From Acinetobacter calcoaceticus DSM 30006 = CIP 81.8 (GTDB taxonomy: Bacteria > Pseudomonadota > Gammaproteobacteria > Pseudomonadales > Moraxellaceae), in NCBI RefSeq assembly GCF_000368965.1, contig NZ_KB849780.1, positions 434,145 to 498,144 of the forward strand: a stretch of 64,000 bases of DNA. Direction: 5' to 3'. A program made the translations under genes and the position numbers. The notes beneath the pieces were generated by a model that made no database searches, was not told the origin of the DNA, and was given only the letters and a program-made list of their open reading frames with translations. Shown in pieces: positions 8,495-17,643 of this stretch; within the stretch, counting starts at the first letter, position 1; every line of letters starts with the position of its first letter.

Positions 8495-8518
8495 GTGACT
8501 ATAATACAATTTAGTCAC
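8495..8518. promoter_or_regulatory. TetR operator between the outer-membrane-factor gene and tetR
   Basis: GTGACTA and TAGTCAC form perfect 7-bp arms around a 10-bp spacer in the 127-bp divergent intergenic region. The same dyad recurs at 9212-9235 before the adaptor gene and at 4669-4692 before the MATE gene. Position and repetition point to the TetR protein at 8584 as its ligand; binding is inferred. Confidence 0.78.
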
Positions 8519-8583
8519 TTGTTGTCAATATCAGGGGCCAAGAGTTAAACTACTACTTTCACACAAAGGTTTAAATTGAAAAT

Positions 8584-9204
8584 ATGAGTAAAGAAAAAAG
8601 TAGTTATCCTGTTTCAAAGCGAGGACCGGAAGATCATGAGGTAAGGGACCAAATCGTGGTTGCTGCTACAGAGCATTTCAGCCGCTATGGTTATGAGAAA
8701 ACTACAGTTTCTGATCTTGCAAAATCTATAGGCTTTTCTAAAGCTTATATTTATAAATTTTTTGAATCTAAACAGGCGATTGGCGAGATGATATGTGCCA
8801 ATTGCTTGCGTGAAATTGAAGATGAAGTTAATGCTGCCATTCAAGAAGCTGAATATCCTGCTGAAAAATTGAGAGTGCTTTTTAAAGTAATTGTGGAAGG
8901 GAGCCTTCGTTTATTTTCTCAAGATCGTAAGCTCTATGAAATTGCAGTTTCTGCGGCCTCTGAGAAATGGGATGCTACGGTTGCTTATGAAAATCGAATT
9001 CTTAAAGTACTACAAAATATTATTCAAGAAGGTCGTCAAACTGGTGATTTTGAAAGAAAAACACCTATTGATGAAGCAGTTAAGGCTATTTATTTAGTTA
9101 TGAGACCTTATCTACATCCATTACTTTTACAACATAGTATTTCATATAACGCTGATGCTCCAGTGTTGCTTTCTAGTCTTGTGCTGAGAAGTTTATCGCC
9201 ATAA
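8584..9204 (+). CDS. TetR/AcrR-family repressor of the RND efflux locus
   Basis: A 206-residue TetR-family regulator. The N-terminal HTH (about 22-70) is clear: IVVAATEHFSRYGYEKTTV followed by DLAKSIGFSKAYIYKFFESK. The C-terminal ligand domain ends with the TetR pattern DEAVKAIYLVMRPYLHPLLL. It lies between the divergent outer-membrane factor and the adaptor/pump genes, with a GTGACTA-N10-TAGTCAC dyad on each side, so autorepression and repression of both arms is likely. A decayed paralogue exists at 4756-5180; this intact protein probably recognises the operator left there. Confidence 0.92.
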   Translation: MSKEKSSYPVSKRGPEDHEVRDQIVVAATEHFSRYGYEKTTVSDLAKSIGFSKAYIYKFFESKQAIGEMICANCLREIEDEVNAAIQEAEYPAEKLRVLFKVIVEGSLRLFSQDRKLYEIAVSAASEKWDATVAYENRILKVLQNIIQEGRQTGDFERKTPIDEAVKAIYLVMRPYLHPLLLQHSISYNADAPVLLSSLVLRSLSP

Positions 9205-9211
9205 TAAATTT

Positions 9212-9235
9212 GTGACTATTGACTAAATTGGTCAC
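9212..9235. promoter_or_regulatory. Second TetR operator, upstream of the RND adaptor gene
   Basis: GTGACTA-N10-TGGTCAC begins 8 bp after the tetR stop and ends 52 bp before the adaptor start. It shares arm sequence and 24-bp span with the operator at 8495-8518. It implies a separate regulated promoter for adaptor and pump. Confidence 0.72.
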
Positions 9236-9286
9236 TTGATTAAAAATGAGTCTCCTGATTAATTTCTTCAAGGGGGGGACTCTAAT

Positions 9287-10411
9287 ATGCGTTATCGTCG
9301 CCTTATTCCATTTGCTGCAATATATTTATTTCCTTTTTTCTTGCTAGGTTGTGCTGAAAATACACAATCTGACCCCCGTACTTCAGCACCATTAGTACGA
9401 GTCGCAACTGTGCAGGAAGAAATTACTTCTGACTCAAGAGCATTTACAGGCACGATAGGCGCACGGGTAGAAAGTGATCTTGGTTTTCGTGTCTCTGGCA
9501 AAGTAATCAAACGGTTTGTTGAAGCCGGTCAGACGGTAAAACGCGGACAGTTACTGATGCGTATTGATCCGGTTGATTTAGAACTTGCTGCCAAAGCTCA
9601 GCAAGAAGCTGTAGGCGCAGCCAAAGCACGTGCTGAACAAGCAGAAAAAGACGAAGCTCGATATCGTGATTTGCGTGGAAGTGGAGCTATATCTGCTTCC
9701 GCCTATGATCAGATTAAGGCAGCAGCAGATACGGCGAGAGCACAACTAAGTTCAACGCAAGCTCAAGCTAAAGTCGCATTAAACGCCAGTCACTATGCCG
9801 ACTTAACAGCCGATGGTGATGGCACAATTATGGAAACATTGGTTGAACCAGGGCAAGTTGTAAGCGCAGGTCAAACAGTAATTCGTTTAGCTCATTCTGG
9901 TCAAAGAGAAGCAGTTATTCAGCTTCCCGAAACTTTACGCCCTGCAATAGGAGCTATTGGTCAAGCCACTCTCTTTGGTAAAGAAAATATCAGTGTCCCA
10001 GCTAAGCTTAGACAGTTATCAAATACAGCAGATCAGCTCACTCGTACTTTTGAAGCACGTTTTGTATTAGACGGAGATTTGGCAAACGCTCCTTTAGGTT
10101 CAACCGTCACTGTACGTATTGGAGCTCAAAATCAGAGTTCACAACATTTTTTACAAGTACCGATTGGTTCACTACTTGATAAAGGAAAGGGAGCAGGAGT
10201 ATGGGTAATTAATGGAAAAACTCAGAAAGTAACGTGGCGTTCTGTTGTTGTAAAACAGGTTGATGATGAATATGCGTATGTAACTGGCAATATTCAGCGT
10301 GGAGATCAAATTGTTGCTCTAGGTGCACATTTACTTCGAGACGGCGAGTTAGTCCGTATTGCATCACAGGCAAATAATCCTTCAATTGGAAATGAAGGAG
10401 GACACTCATGA
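9287..10411 (+). CDS. RND efflux periplasmic adaptor lipoprotein (HlyD/MFP family)
   Basis: A 374-residue membrane-fusion protein linking pump and outer-membrane channel in the periplasm. It has a lipoprotein signal with lipobox LLGC (Cys22), a barrel-sandwich half-motif near FRVSGKVIKRFVEAGQTVKRG split across about 68-88, a helical hairpin rich in Ala/Gln/Lys (about 100-165), the second lipoyl half around DGTIMETLVEPGQVVSAGQ, and a C-terminal beta-barrel. The ribosome binding site is an unusual run of seven G (AGGGGGGG). Its stop overlaps the pump start as ATGA, so the two are translationally coupled. Confidence 0.92.
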   Translation: MRYRRLIPFAAIYLFPFFLLGCAENTQSDPRTSAPLVRVATVQEEITSDSRAFTGTIGARVESDLGFRVSGKVIKRFVEAGQTVKRGQLLMRIDPVDLELAAKAQQEAVGAAKARAEQAEKDEARYRDLRGSGAISASAYDQIKAAADTARAQLSSTQAQAKVALNASHYADLTADGDGTIMETLVEPGQVVSAGQTVIRLAHSGQREAVIQLPETLRPAIGAIGQATLFGKENISVPAKLRQLSNTADQLTRTFEARFVLDGDLANAPLGSTVTVRIGAQNQSSQHFLQVPIGSLLDKGKGAGVWVINGKTQKVTWRSVVVKQVDDEYAYVTGNIQRGDQIVALGAHLLRDGELVRIASQANNPSIGNEGGHS

Positions 10412-13400
10412 GTGAGAAAGGTTTTAACCTGTCAGCTCTTGCTGTTCGTGAACGGGGTATCACTCTATTCCTGATTTTTTTAATTTCAATTGCAGGCATT
10501 GTTGCATTTTTTAAGTTAGGTCGAGCTGAAGACCCAGCCTTTACAGTTAAGGTCATGACCATTGTGACTGCTTGGCCCGGTGCAACTGCCCAAGAAATGC
10601 AAGATCAAGTTGCTGAAAAAATCGAAAAACGGATGCAAGAGCTGCGTTGGTATGATCGAACAGAAACCTATACAAGGCCTGGGCTAGCTTTTACGACACT
10701 AACCTTACTTGATAGTACACCTCCATCTCAAGTTCAGGAGGAGTTTTATCAAGCGAGGAAGAAAGCAAATGATGAAATGAGCAATTTACCTTCAGGGGTA
10801 ATTGGGCCACTTGTTAATGATGAATATGCGGATGTGACCTTTACTTTATATGCTTTGAAGGCAAAAAATGAAGCACAAAGATTGTTGGTGCGTGATGCAG
10901 AAACAATTAGACAGCAGCTACTTCATGTCCCTGGGGTAAAAAAGGTCAATATTATTGGCGAGCAACCTGAACGTATCTATATTGAATTTTCACATGAGCG
11001 CTTGGCAACACTAGGCGTAAATCCACAAGATGTGTTTGCTGCACTTAATAATCAGAATGTACTTACTCCAGCTGGTTCTATTGAGACCAAAGGTCCTCAA
11101 GTTTTTGTCAGATTGGATGGTGCTTTTGATAAGTTACAAAAAATTCGAGACACACCTATAACTGCTCAAGGTCGTACCTTGAAATTGTCAGATATTGCGA
11201 CTGTTAAACGTGGTTATGAAGATCCTGCAACATTCATTATTCGTAATGATGGAGAACCTGCTTTATTGCTAGGTGTAGTCATGCGTGAAGGGTGGAATGG
11301 ATTAGACCTTGGTAAAGCATTAGAGAACGAAGTTGGCTCAATCAATGAAGATTTACCCCTTGGTATCAGCTTAAATAAGGTGACCGATCAAGCGGTAAAT
11401 ATTAGCTCGTCGGTAAATGAGTTCATGATTAAGTTCTTTGCAGCATTACTTGTGGTGATGTTTGTAAGCTTTATCAGCATGGGATGGCGAGTTGGACTTG
11501 TTGTTGCTATGGCTGTACCGCTCACATTGGCTATTGTTTTTGTGGCGATGTTGGCAACGGGCAAAAACTTTGACCGAATTACACTGGGCTCTCTTATTCT
11601 TGCCTTAGGACTCTTGGTTGATGATGCCATTATTGCCATTGAAATGATGGTCGTCAAAATGGAGGAGGGCTTTAGTCGAATAGCTGCTTCGGCTTATGCA
11701 TGGAGCCACACCGCAGCACCTATGCTTTCTGGAACATTAGTCACAGCTGTTGGATTTATGCCAAATGGCTTTGCCCGATCTACGGCTGGTGAATATACCA
11801 GCAATATGTTTTGGATTGTCGGCATAGCCCTTATTGCTTCATGGATTGTTGCAGTCGTTTTTACACCTTATTTGGGTGTGAAAATGTTACCTGATTTTAA
11901 AAAAGTCGAAGGTGGACACCATGCAATTTATGACACACCACGATATAACCGTTTCCGTCAAATTCTTGAACGTGTGATTGCGCGTAAATGGCTTGTTGCT
12001 GGTAGTGTTATCGGATTATTTGTTTTGGCAATAGGTGGAATGACATTGGTAAAAAAACAATTTTTTCCAATCTCTGACCGACCTGAAGTACTTGTTGAAG
12101 TACAAATGCCTTACGGTACATCGATTACGCAAACTAGCGCTGCTACAGCCAAAGTTGAAGCTTGGTTATCTAAGCAAAATGAAGCAAAGATTGTGACATC
12201 GTATATTGGTCAAGGCGCCCCTCGATTTTATTTATCCATGGGACCTGAGTTACCAGACCCATCCTTTGCCAAGATTGTGATACGAACTGATAACCAAGAA
12301 GAACGGGAAGCCTTAAAACATCGCTTAAGACAAGCTGTTTCGAATGGGCTTGCTTCTGAGGCGCAGGTACGTGTTACACAACTGGTCTTTGGACCATATT
12401 CACCCTATCCAGTGGCTTACCGTGTTACAGGGCCAGACCCAGAAAAATTGCGTGTAATTGCAGCTCAGGTTCAGCATGTTATGAGTGCTAGCCCAATGAT
12501 GAGAACTGTAAATACCGATTGGGGAACTCGTACACCAGCCCTTCATTTCACATTACAGCAAGATCGCTTACAAGCAGTTGGTCTCACCTCAGCTTCAGTG
12601 GCACAGCAACTACAATTTTTGTTAACAGGTATTCCGATAACATCTGTGCGCGAAGATATTCGTACAGTACAAGTTGTTGCTCGTTCTGCGGGTGATATAA
12701 GACTGGATCCTGCAAAAATTAGTGATTTCACACTCACTGGGGCAAATGGACAACGTATTCCTCTGTCACAAATTGGTAAGATTGAAGTGCGGATGGAAGA
12801 GCCTGTCATACGCCGTCGAGATCGCGTACCAACAATAACTGTTCGTGGAGATATTGCTGAAGGATTGCAACCACCTGATGTATCTACAGCAATTACCAAA
12901 CAGCTTCAGTCAGTTATAAAAAATCTACCGAAGGGCTATCGCATCGTTGAAGCAGGTTCTATTGAAGAGTCGGGTAAAGCTACTAAAGCCATGCTTCCTA
13001 TTTTCCCGATCATGTTGGCAATGACTTTGCTCATTATCATTCTTCAGGTGAGATCTATAGCTGCAATGATTATGGTGTTTCTCACCAGCCCGTTGGGATT
13101 AATCGGTGTGGTACCGACGCTTCTATTATTCCAGCAGCCTTTTGGTATCAATGCCTTGGTTGGGTTGATTGCATTGTCTGGAATTTTAATGCGAAACACA
13201 CTCATCTTGATTGGTCAAATTCAGCAAAACAAGCAAGCTGGACTCGATCCGTTGGATGCCGTTGTGGAGGCGACAGTACAACGTGCCAGACCCGTCATAT
13301 TAACGGCCTTGGCTGCTATTTTGGCTTTTATTCCTCTGACTCATTCGGTGTTTTGGGGAACGCTAGCTTATACATTGATTGGTGGAACACTGGCTGGAAC

Positions 13401-13473
13401 CATTTTAACTTTGGTTTTCTTGCCGGCTATGTACTCAATCTGGTTCAAAATCAGAGTCAAACCAACAGCTTAA
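10408..13473 (+). CDS. RND-family efflux pump inner-membrane transporter
   Basis: A 1021-residue RND pump of the AcrB/HAE superfamily that uses the proton gradient to export hydrophobic compounds. Twelve hydrophobic segments with two large periplasmic loops are evident. The proton-relay Asp pair is present in TM4 (GLLVDDAIIAIE, about residue 405), and the GxNxL-type RND repeats are recognisable. The N-terminus (FNLSALAVRERGITLFL, then LGRAEDPAFTVKV) recalls the TriC/MuxC-like group rather than AdeB; this subgroup call is from memory. ATGA overlap with the adaptor gene. Expected partners are the adaptor at 9287 and the outer-membrane factor at 7020. Confidence 0.93.
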   Translation: MSEKGFNLSALAVRERGITLFLIFLISIAGIVAFFKLGRAEDPAFTVKVMTIVTAWPGATAQEMQDQVAEKIEKRMQELRWYDRTETYTRPGLAFTTLTLLDSTPPSQVQEEFYQARKKANDEMSNLPSGVIGPLVNDEYADVTFTLYALKAKNEAQRLLVRDAETIRQQLLHVPGVKKVNIIGEQPERIYIEFSHERLATLGVNPQDVFAALNNQNVLTPAGSIETKGPQVFVRLDGAFDKLQKIRDTPITAQGRTLKLSDIATVKRGYEDPATFIIRNDGEPALLLGVVMREGWNGLDLGKALENEVGSINEDLPLGISLNKVTDQAVNISSSVNEFMIKFFAALLVVMFVSFISMGWRVGLVVAMAVPLTLAIVFVAMLATGKNFDRITLGSLILALGLLVDDAIIAIEMMVVKMEEGFSRIAASAYAWSHTAAPMLSGTLVTAVGFMPNGFARSTAGEYTSNMFWIVGIALIASWIVAVVFTPYLGVKMLPDFKKVEGGHHAIYDTPRYNRFRQILERVIARKWLVAGSVIGLFVLAIGGMTLVKKQFFPISDRPEVLVEVQMPYGTSITQTSAATAKVEAWLSKQNEAKIVTSYIGQGAPRFYLSMGPELPDPSFAKIVIRTDNQEEREALKHRLRQAVSNGLASEAQVRVTQLVFGPYSPYPVAYRVTGPDPEKLRVIAAQVQHVMSASPMMRTVNTDWGTRTPALHFTLQQDRLQAVGLTSASVAQQLQFLLTGIPITSVREDIRTVQVVARSAGDIRLDPAKISDFTLTGANGQRIPLSQIGKIEVRMEEPVIRRRDRVPTITVRGDIAEGLQPPDVSTAITKQLQSVIKNLPKGYRIVEAGSIEESGKATKAMLPIFPIMLAMTLLIIILQVRSIAAMIMVFLTSPLGLIGVVPTLLLFQQPFGINALVGLIALSGILMRNTLILIGQIQQNKQAGLDPLDAVVEATVQRARPVILTALAAILAFIPLTHSVFWGTLAYTLIGGTLAGTILTLVFLPAMYSIWFKIRVKPTA

Positions 13474-13512
13474 TCATCAGATTCTTAAGTTTAAAAATTA
13501 TTCGGAATTAAT

Positions 13513-14319
13513 ATGTCAAACTCACAAGTAGTGGTAATTACCGGTGTTTCATCAGGAATTGGTCAAGCCACAGCAGAAAAATTTGCAAAAAAAGGCCATA
13601 AAGTATTTGGAACAGTCAGAAATAAAGTAAAAGCCCAACCTATAGAAGGGGTTGAGCTCATTGAAATGGATGTGTCTGATGAGGACTCTGTCCAACTTGG
13701 GATTCATTCTATTATTGATAAGGCTGGGCGTATTGATATCTTAATTAATAATGCTGGAGCAAGCCTGACTGGGGCAGTAGAAGAGACCTCTATAAAAGAA
13801 GCAGAATTTTTATTTAATACGAATGTATTTAGTATTCTCCGTACGATACAAGCGGTATTGCCATATATGCGAATACAACATTATGGAAGAATCATAAATA
13901 TTAGCTCGGTATTGGGTTTTCTTCCTTCACCTTATATGGGGGTATATTCTGCAACTAAACATGCAGTTGAAGGATTATCCGAATCTTTAGATCACGAGCT
14001 TCGTCAATTTGGGATTCGCGTGACATTGGTGCAACCTTCTTTCACCAAAACCAATCTAGATAAAAACGCACCTGTAGTAAGTTCTAAAATTCCTGAATAT
14101 GACAATGAACGTAATTTAGCTACACAGGCCATATCGAATCAGATTAATCATGCATCCCAACCGGACGGTGTTGCCGATACGATCGTTACGGCAGCATTGA
14201 ATGATTGGCAAATGCGTCGTACACCATCTGGACAAGCGTCTTTGTTAAGTAAGTTACGTCGCTTCATGCCAAGTGGCCCCGTTGATAAAAGCATTAGAAA
14301 GACTTTCGGTTTGAAATAA
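13513..14319 (+). CDS. Short-chain dehydrogenase/reductase
   Basis: A 268-residue classical SDR oxidoreductase. Visible motifs are the dinucleotide-binding TGVSSGIG (residues 10-17), NNAG (79-82), the catalytic Ser at 131-132 and YSATK (Tyr145, Lys149). It begins 39 bp after the RND pump on the same strand, so it may be read through from that operon, and ends at a strong bidirectional hairpin. The substrate is unknown; an Arg following the glycine-rich segment (TVRN) suggests NADPH preference (inference). Confidence 0.9.
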   Translation: MSNSQVVVITGVSSGIGQATAEKFAKKGHKVFGTVRNKVKAQPIEGVELIEMDVSDEDSVQLGIHSIIDKAGRIDILINNAGASLTGAVEETSIKEAEFLFNTNVFSILRTIQAVLPYMRIQHYGRIINISSVLGFLPSPYMGVYSATKHAVEGLSESLDHELRQFGIRVTLVQPSFTKTNLDKNAPVVSSKIPEYDNERNLATQAISNQINHASQPDGVADTIVTAALNDWQMRRTPSGQASLLSKLRRFMPSGPVDKSIRKTFGLK

Positions 14320-14335
14320 CTTATTTTTATCTTAT

Positions 14336-14368
14336 AAAAACTAAGCATAAAATTTATGCTTAGTTTTT
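14336..14368. terminator. Bidirectional intrinsic terminator
   Basis: The arm AAAAACTAAGCATAAA (14336-14351) is the exact reverse complement of 14353-14368, giving A/T tails on both sides. It lies 17 bp after the SDR stop and immediately before the convergent HxlR gene stop, so it can end both transcripts. Confidence 0.85.
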
Positions 14369-14369
14369 A

Positions 14370-14744
14370 TTATTTTGAGTCGCTATTTAATTTTTGATTT
14401 TTAAATTCTGCCCATTCAATAAGTGCTTCCATTGAAGGACCAAGTGCTAATCCTATTTCACTAAGCTCATATTCAACTTTAGGGGGAACTTGTGGATAAA
14501 CAGTACGTTTAATAATCTCATCTTGTTCTAATTGTTTAAGTTGCTGAATCAACATTTTCTGATTAACGCCTTCGATAAGTTTTTCTAGTGTAGAGAAACG
14601 TAGGGGTTGTTTTGCTGCAAAAAGTTGACAAAGGATAATTATTTTCCATTTTCCTTCAATAACTTTAAGGGCTTCAGAGGTGATTTTTGCCCATACTATC
14701 CGCTGTTGAGGATCTTCACAATTCCAGTCACGTGCTGCTTTCAT
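14370..14744 (-). CDS. HxlR-family winged-helix transcriptional regulator
   Basis: A 124-residue HxlR-type regulator. The winged helix spans about 30-105, with VIEGKWKIIILCQL, the recognition helix region around INQ-like GVNQKMLIQQLKQLEQDEII and the wing YPQVPPKVEYELSEIG. An N-terminal Cys (Cys9 in DWNCEDP) is found at a position where redox- or aldehyde-sensing HxlR members carry Cys. It is divergent from the NAD(P)-binding protein at 14854 with a 109-bp shared promoter region, and probably represses it; this target is inference. Confidence 0.9.
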   Translation of the reverse strand: MKAARDWNCEDPQQRIVWAKITSEALKVIEGKWKIIILCQLFAAKQPLRFSTLEKLIEGVNQKMLIQQLKQLEQDEIIKRTVYPQVPPKVEYELSEIGLALGPSMEALIEWAEFKNQKLNSDSK

Positions 14745-14853
14745 ACTTACCTTTTAGGAATATACTTACTTTTTTGTGTGTACTTCCTATTATCTCAGCT
14801 TGTCTTTAAACTTAAAAGTGTTAACTGTATTAAATTTCTCAAAAGGCTGATAT

Positions 14854-15603
14854 ATGAAAATAGGTATTGTTGGAGTTGGTAATATTGGAAAGACCCTTGC
14901 ACGTCTTTTAAAGGAAGCAGGTCATACTATATATGTTGCAAATTCTAGAGGTGTGGACGGTGTAAGAAAAATTGCGGATGAAATAAACGTAGAAGCAGTC
15001 GATATTTATGGAGCTGTTAATTCTTCAGATGTTGTTATTTTATCAATTCCTTTCCCAGCTATAAAAGAATTACCAACAGATTTATTTTACTCAGCAACTA
15101 CAGACAAAGTAATTATAGATACCAGTAATTATTATCCTGATTTCCGCGATCCGCATATTAAAGAAATTGATGATGGAATGACAGAAAGTGTTTGGGTATC
15201 CAAGCAGATTAATCGTCCTGTTATTAAAGCTTTTAATAATATTTTAGCTTATTCACTTGCAGAATTAGGCCAAGTTGAAGGAAGTAAAAATAGATTAGCG
15301 ATAGCTGTTGCTGGAGATAGTGTACCTTCAAAAAATGTTGTTATGAGCCTTGTTAATGACATAGGTTTTGACCCTGTAGATGCAGGAAGTTTGGAAGATT
15401 CTTGGAGACAACAACCATGTACGCCAGCATATTGCTGTGATTATGACCAGAAAATGATGAGGAAAGGACTCGCTATTGCTCAAAAAGGAGAGGCTCAAAA
15501 AAAGCGTGATCGTTTACCTGAACTCTTCTCAAGCTTAGGAGCTAATCCAACGCATCAGGATATTGTTCAAATGAATCGAGATTTAAATCCAATACTCGAT
15601 TAA
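14854..15603 (+). CDS. NAD(P)-binding oxidoreductase of the F420-dependent reductase-like family
   Basis: A 249-residue Rossmann protein. It begins MKIGIVGVGNIGKT with the GxGxxG loop at 7-12, and has the NADP-type NSRG after the second strand (about 31-34), as in NADPH-dependent F420 reductase-like and YqeC-type predicted dinucleotide-binding proteins. The C-terminal half carries WRQQPCTPAYCCDYD, containing three cysteines. Divergent from the HxlR regulator, the usual arrangement for a regulated reductase. Substrate unknown; true F420 use is unlikely in Acinetobacter. Confidence 0.82.
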   Translation: MKIGIVGVGNIGKTLARLLKEAGHTIYVANSRGVDGVRKIADEINVEAVDIYGAVNSSDVVILSIPFPAIKELPTDLFYSATTDKVIIDTSNYYPDFRDPHIKEIDDGMTESVWVSKQINRPVIKAFNNILAYSLAELGQVEGSKNRLAIAVAGDSVPSKNVVMSLVNDIGFDPVDAGSLEDSWRQQPCTPAYCCDYDQKMMRKGLAIAQKGEAQKKRDRLPELFSSLGANPTHQDIVQMNRDLNPILD

Positions 15604-15727
15604 CTTTTAAAGATTATTTTCTAAAACTTAATTTTAAAAATATAAAGGGCTTATTTTTTATAATTATTAAATAAGCCTAATTGTTTGAATTAATAAAAAT
15701 TCTCTATTTAATGGAGTCTGGTGGTAA

Positions 15728-16294
15728 CTATCTAAGAATTAAAAATTTATTGGTGGTAAAGTTTTGTATGAATAAAGATTTTTTAAGAGGGCAGATTAAT
15801 GCTTTTTGGTTCATGATTCCATAAATTAAATATACATATTCTTGTGATGAACCAACTAATGCAAAAAGTTGATCTTGCTGATCAATACCAATAAGAATTT
15901 CATTGGTTAATTTTAACATATCAAAAGGTGAGGCATTTTTGTTGGCCTCAACAGATATATTGAAATTTTCAAAAGTTTTCTTGATATCAAGTAATGAATA
16001 ATAGAAATTTTGCTGATTTCGTTGAGCTTGTAAATAAACAGCAATACGTTCTATATCTATTGGTTTATTGTGTTTTGCAGCAACCGCTGAAGCAAGAATA
16101 AAAGAAATATTTGAAGTATTTGAGTCTATTGAGCCCATTTTAAGTTTAGAAATAGAACTCTGGATATTATCAGGTATATGTTTGACGGAAGCTGAGCACA
16201 TATTTATTGACCTATAGACTGTGGTAGCTTGGGATGTATTCAGCCCTGCTAATAGTGGTATGAAAACCATGAGTTGTTTTAATTTAAGCGTCAT
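15728..16294 (-). CDS. Exported C39-peptidase-fold protein, probably inactive
   Basis: A 188-residue protein with a signal peptide of about 23 residues (ending SQA). The body follows the secondary-structure rhythm of C39 peptidases: a helix where the catalytic Cys usually sits (NISFILASAVA), then PIDIERIAVYLQAQ, the SLLDIKKTFENF helix and the LFALVGSSQEYVYLIYG strands. The expected catalytic Cys and His are not visible in those places, so it looks like a pseudo-enzyme or chaperone. It starts 25 bp after the DUF6160-like gene and is surely in the same operon. C39-like proteins accompany surface-protein operons such as fap and fil (family knowledge). The family call is tentative. Confidence 0.5.
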   Translation of the reverse strand: MTLKLKQLMVFIPLLAGLNTSQATTVYRSINMCSASVKHIPDNIQSSISKLKMGSIDSNTSNISFILASAVAAKHNKPIDIERIAVYLQAQRNQQNFYYSLLDIKKTFENFNISVEANKNASPFDMLKLTNEILIGIDQQDQLFALVGSSQEYVYLIYGIMNQKALICPLKKSLFIQNFTTNKFLILR

Positions 16295-16319
16295 ATAAAA
16301 GCTTGTATAAAGTTTTTAC

Positions 16320-17405
16320 TTAGCAAAACTTTAAGTTTCCGTAGCAGTTTTTGATGCCTATCTGTCCAGAGTCAATAGGATTAATAATTAACTCTCTACC
16401 AACTAATCCTCCTAATGCCTCGCCAAGTCCTACATCAATCCGCTGTTGTGTTTCGATATCCGTGAGTAAAACTTTAGGTAAAGAAAGCCACCATCCTGGT
16501 TGAGCGGCAACAGTATTGTCGAAAGTTCCTGTACTTATTTTTTGCCAACGAATGGCCTCTTTTTGTAAGGATAGTGATGTGTCACTAGTAGGAATTGTTC
16601 CTGCTGCATCCTGAGCTAGTAAAATTTCATGGAAACCAGACAGAGGATAATCTTTTAATGTGGCATTACTTAGGGTTAAACCTAAAGGTAGATCTAAGAG
16701 ACCTAATACTCTTAATGGACCAGTTTTAGCGACTACATTATCCAGCGTTGCGGATGTAGAGCGGTTAAGAATAAGCGGTTTGTTATAATCATTAATATGT
16801 GCTTCTGTAGAGATCAATCCATTTTCAATCACTACATTTTTCAGAACAGTATTAGTAAGCGTTAAATTCAAATCACCAGATAAAGAGTTAATTCCTCCTG
16901 TGTCATCAGCTAATGTTGTTAAATCCGTATTTGATCCCAATCCAAGTTTGCCTAATATGCCTAATGCCCCAAGTCGAAAGCCAACAATTTCTCGAGTAGA
17001 AGCACTGTTCGGCGATTTTATAGCAAACTCGATAAAAGGATTAGTAATAACGGCATCTGATCCTGCATAGCTACCATTTACGGGGAGGACACCTGCTAAA
17101 CTAATATTTTCAATATCAATGTCACAACCCACTCCTTTAGTCCCACCGCAACCTAACTGTAAACGTTTAATATTGGCATTTAACTCTACTTGTGCTTCCA
17201 TTCCGAGACGATAAAAACCCACATCTGTATTTGGATTACCATTTTGATTAGCTGCAATATTGGTTAGATTAAATAATGCTTGACCAGTTACACCAGATAA
17301 ACTTTTGTCATCTAAGCGATTAAGTTCGGCGTTTACAAAGGAACTGACCAACATCAATGGTATTGTAAATAACAAAGCCTGTTTTATACTTCTAAGATTG
17401 TTCAT
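16320..17405 (-). CDS. DUF6160/Fil-like exported surface protein
   Basis: A 361-residue secreted or outer-membrane-associated protein. A signal peptide ends near VNA (residue 26) and is followed by ELNRLDDKSLSGVTGQALF, the hallmark start of DUF6160/FilA-like Acinetobacter proteins. Further family features are the FYRLGMEAQVELNANIKRLQLGCGG block with paired cysteines (LGCGGTKGVGCDIDIENI) and a long beta-rich repeat-like body. These proteins are linked with fimbria-like (fil) surface structures. The gene is first in a two-gene operon with the C39-fold protein. The exact family member is uncertain. Confidence 0.65.
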   Translation of the reverse strand: MNNLRSIKQALLFTIPLMLVSSFVNAELNRLDDKSLSGVTGQALFNLTNIAANQNGNPNTDVGFYRLGMEAQVELNANIKRLQLGCGGTKGVGCDIDIENISLAGVLPVNGSYAGSDAVITNPFIEFAIKSPNSASTREIVGFRLGALGILGKLGLGSNTDLTTLADDTGGINSLSGDLNLTLTNTVLKNVVIENGLISTEAHINDYNKPLILNRSTSATLDNVVAKTGPLRVLGLLDLPLGLTLSNATLKDYPLSGFHEILLAQDAAGTIPTSDTSLSLQKEAIRWQKISTGTFDNTVAAQPGWWLSLPKVLLTDIETQQRIDVGLGEALGGLVGRELIINPIDSGQIGIKNCYGNLKFC

Positions 17406-17588
17406 ATCAGTTCCTTTGCTTAAAGATAATTAGGCTCAAGAGAAAAGTTAAAAATTTACTTTATGAGCCCAGTATCCTTTGCTTCACAGCCTTATTGTTT
17501 GAGTGTGATTCTAGGTAATTGTTTTGTTTAAGCATTCTTACTGAACATAAATAGGATTTATCTTCTGGGGAGGATAAAACTACAGTAA

Positions 17589-17621
17589 AAGCATAATGTG
17601 TTCAGTGTACACATTATGCTT
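17589..17621. promoter_or_regulatory. Long palindromic operator and promoter of the TetR gene at 17644
   Basis: Thirteen-base arms (AAGCATAATGTGT at 17589-17601, exact reverse complement at 17609-17621) flank a 7-nt centre. A consensus -10 TATAAT begins at 17621 and a plausible -35 (TGTTCA, 17599-17604) lies inside the palindrome, so a bound repressor would block the promoter. This is typical TetR autoregulation. Confidence 0.8.
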
Positions 17622-17643
17622 ATAATATGTGCGCGGTGTCAAC

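Noticed and set aside
10209..12899. Minus-strand ORFs inside the RND adaptor/pump genes
   Set aside because: Shadows of well-supported genes, with low-complexity basic/Ser-rich translations.
16320..17405. DUF6160-like protein as part of a complete fil or pilus operon
   Set aside because: No usher, chaperone or further pilin genes are found on either side; only the C39-fold partner accompanies it.
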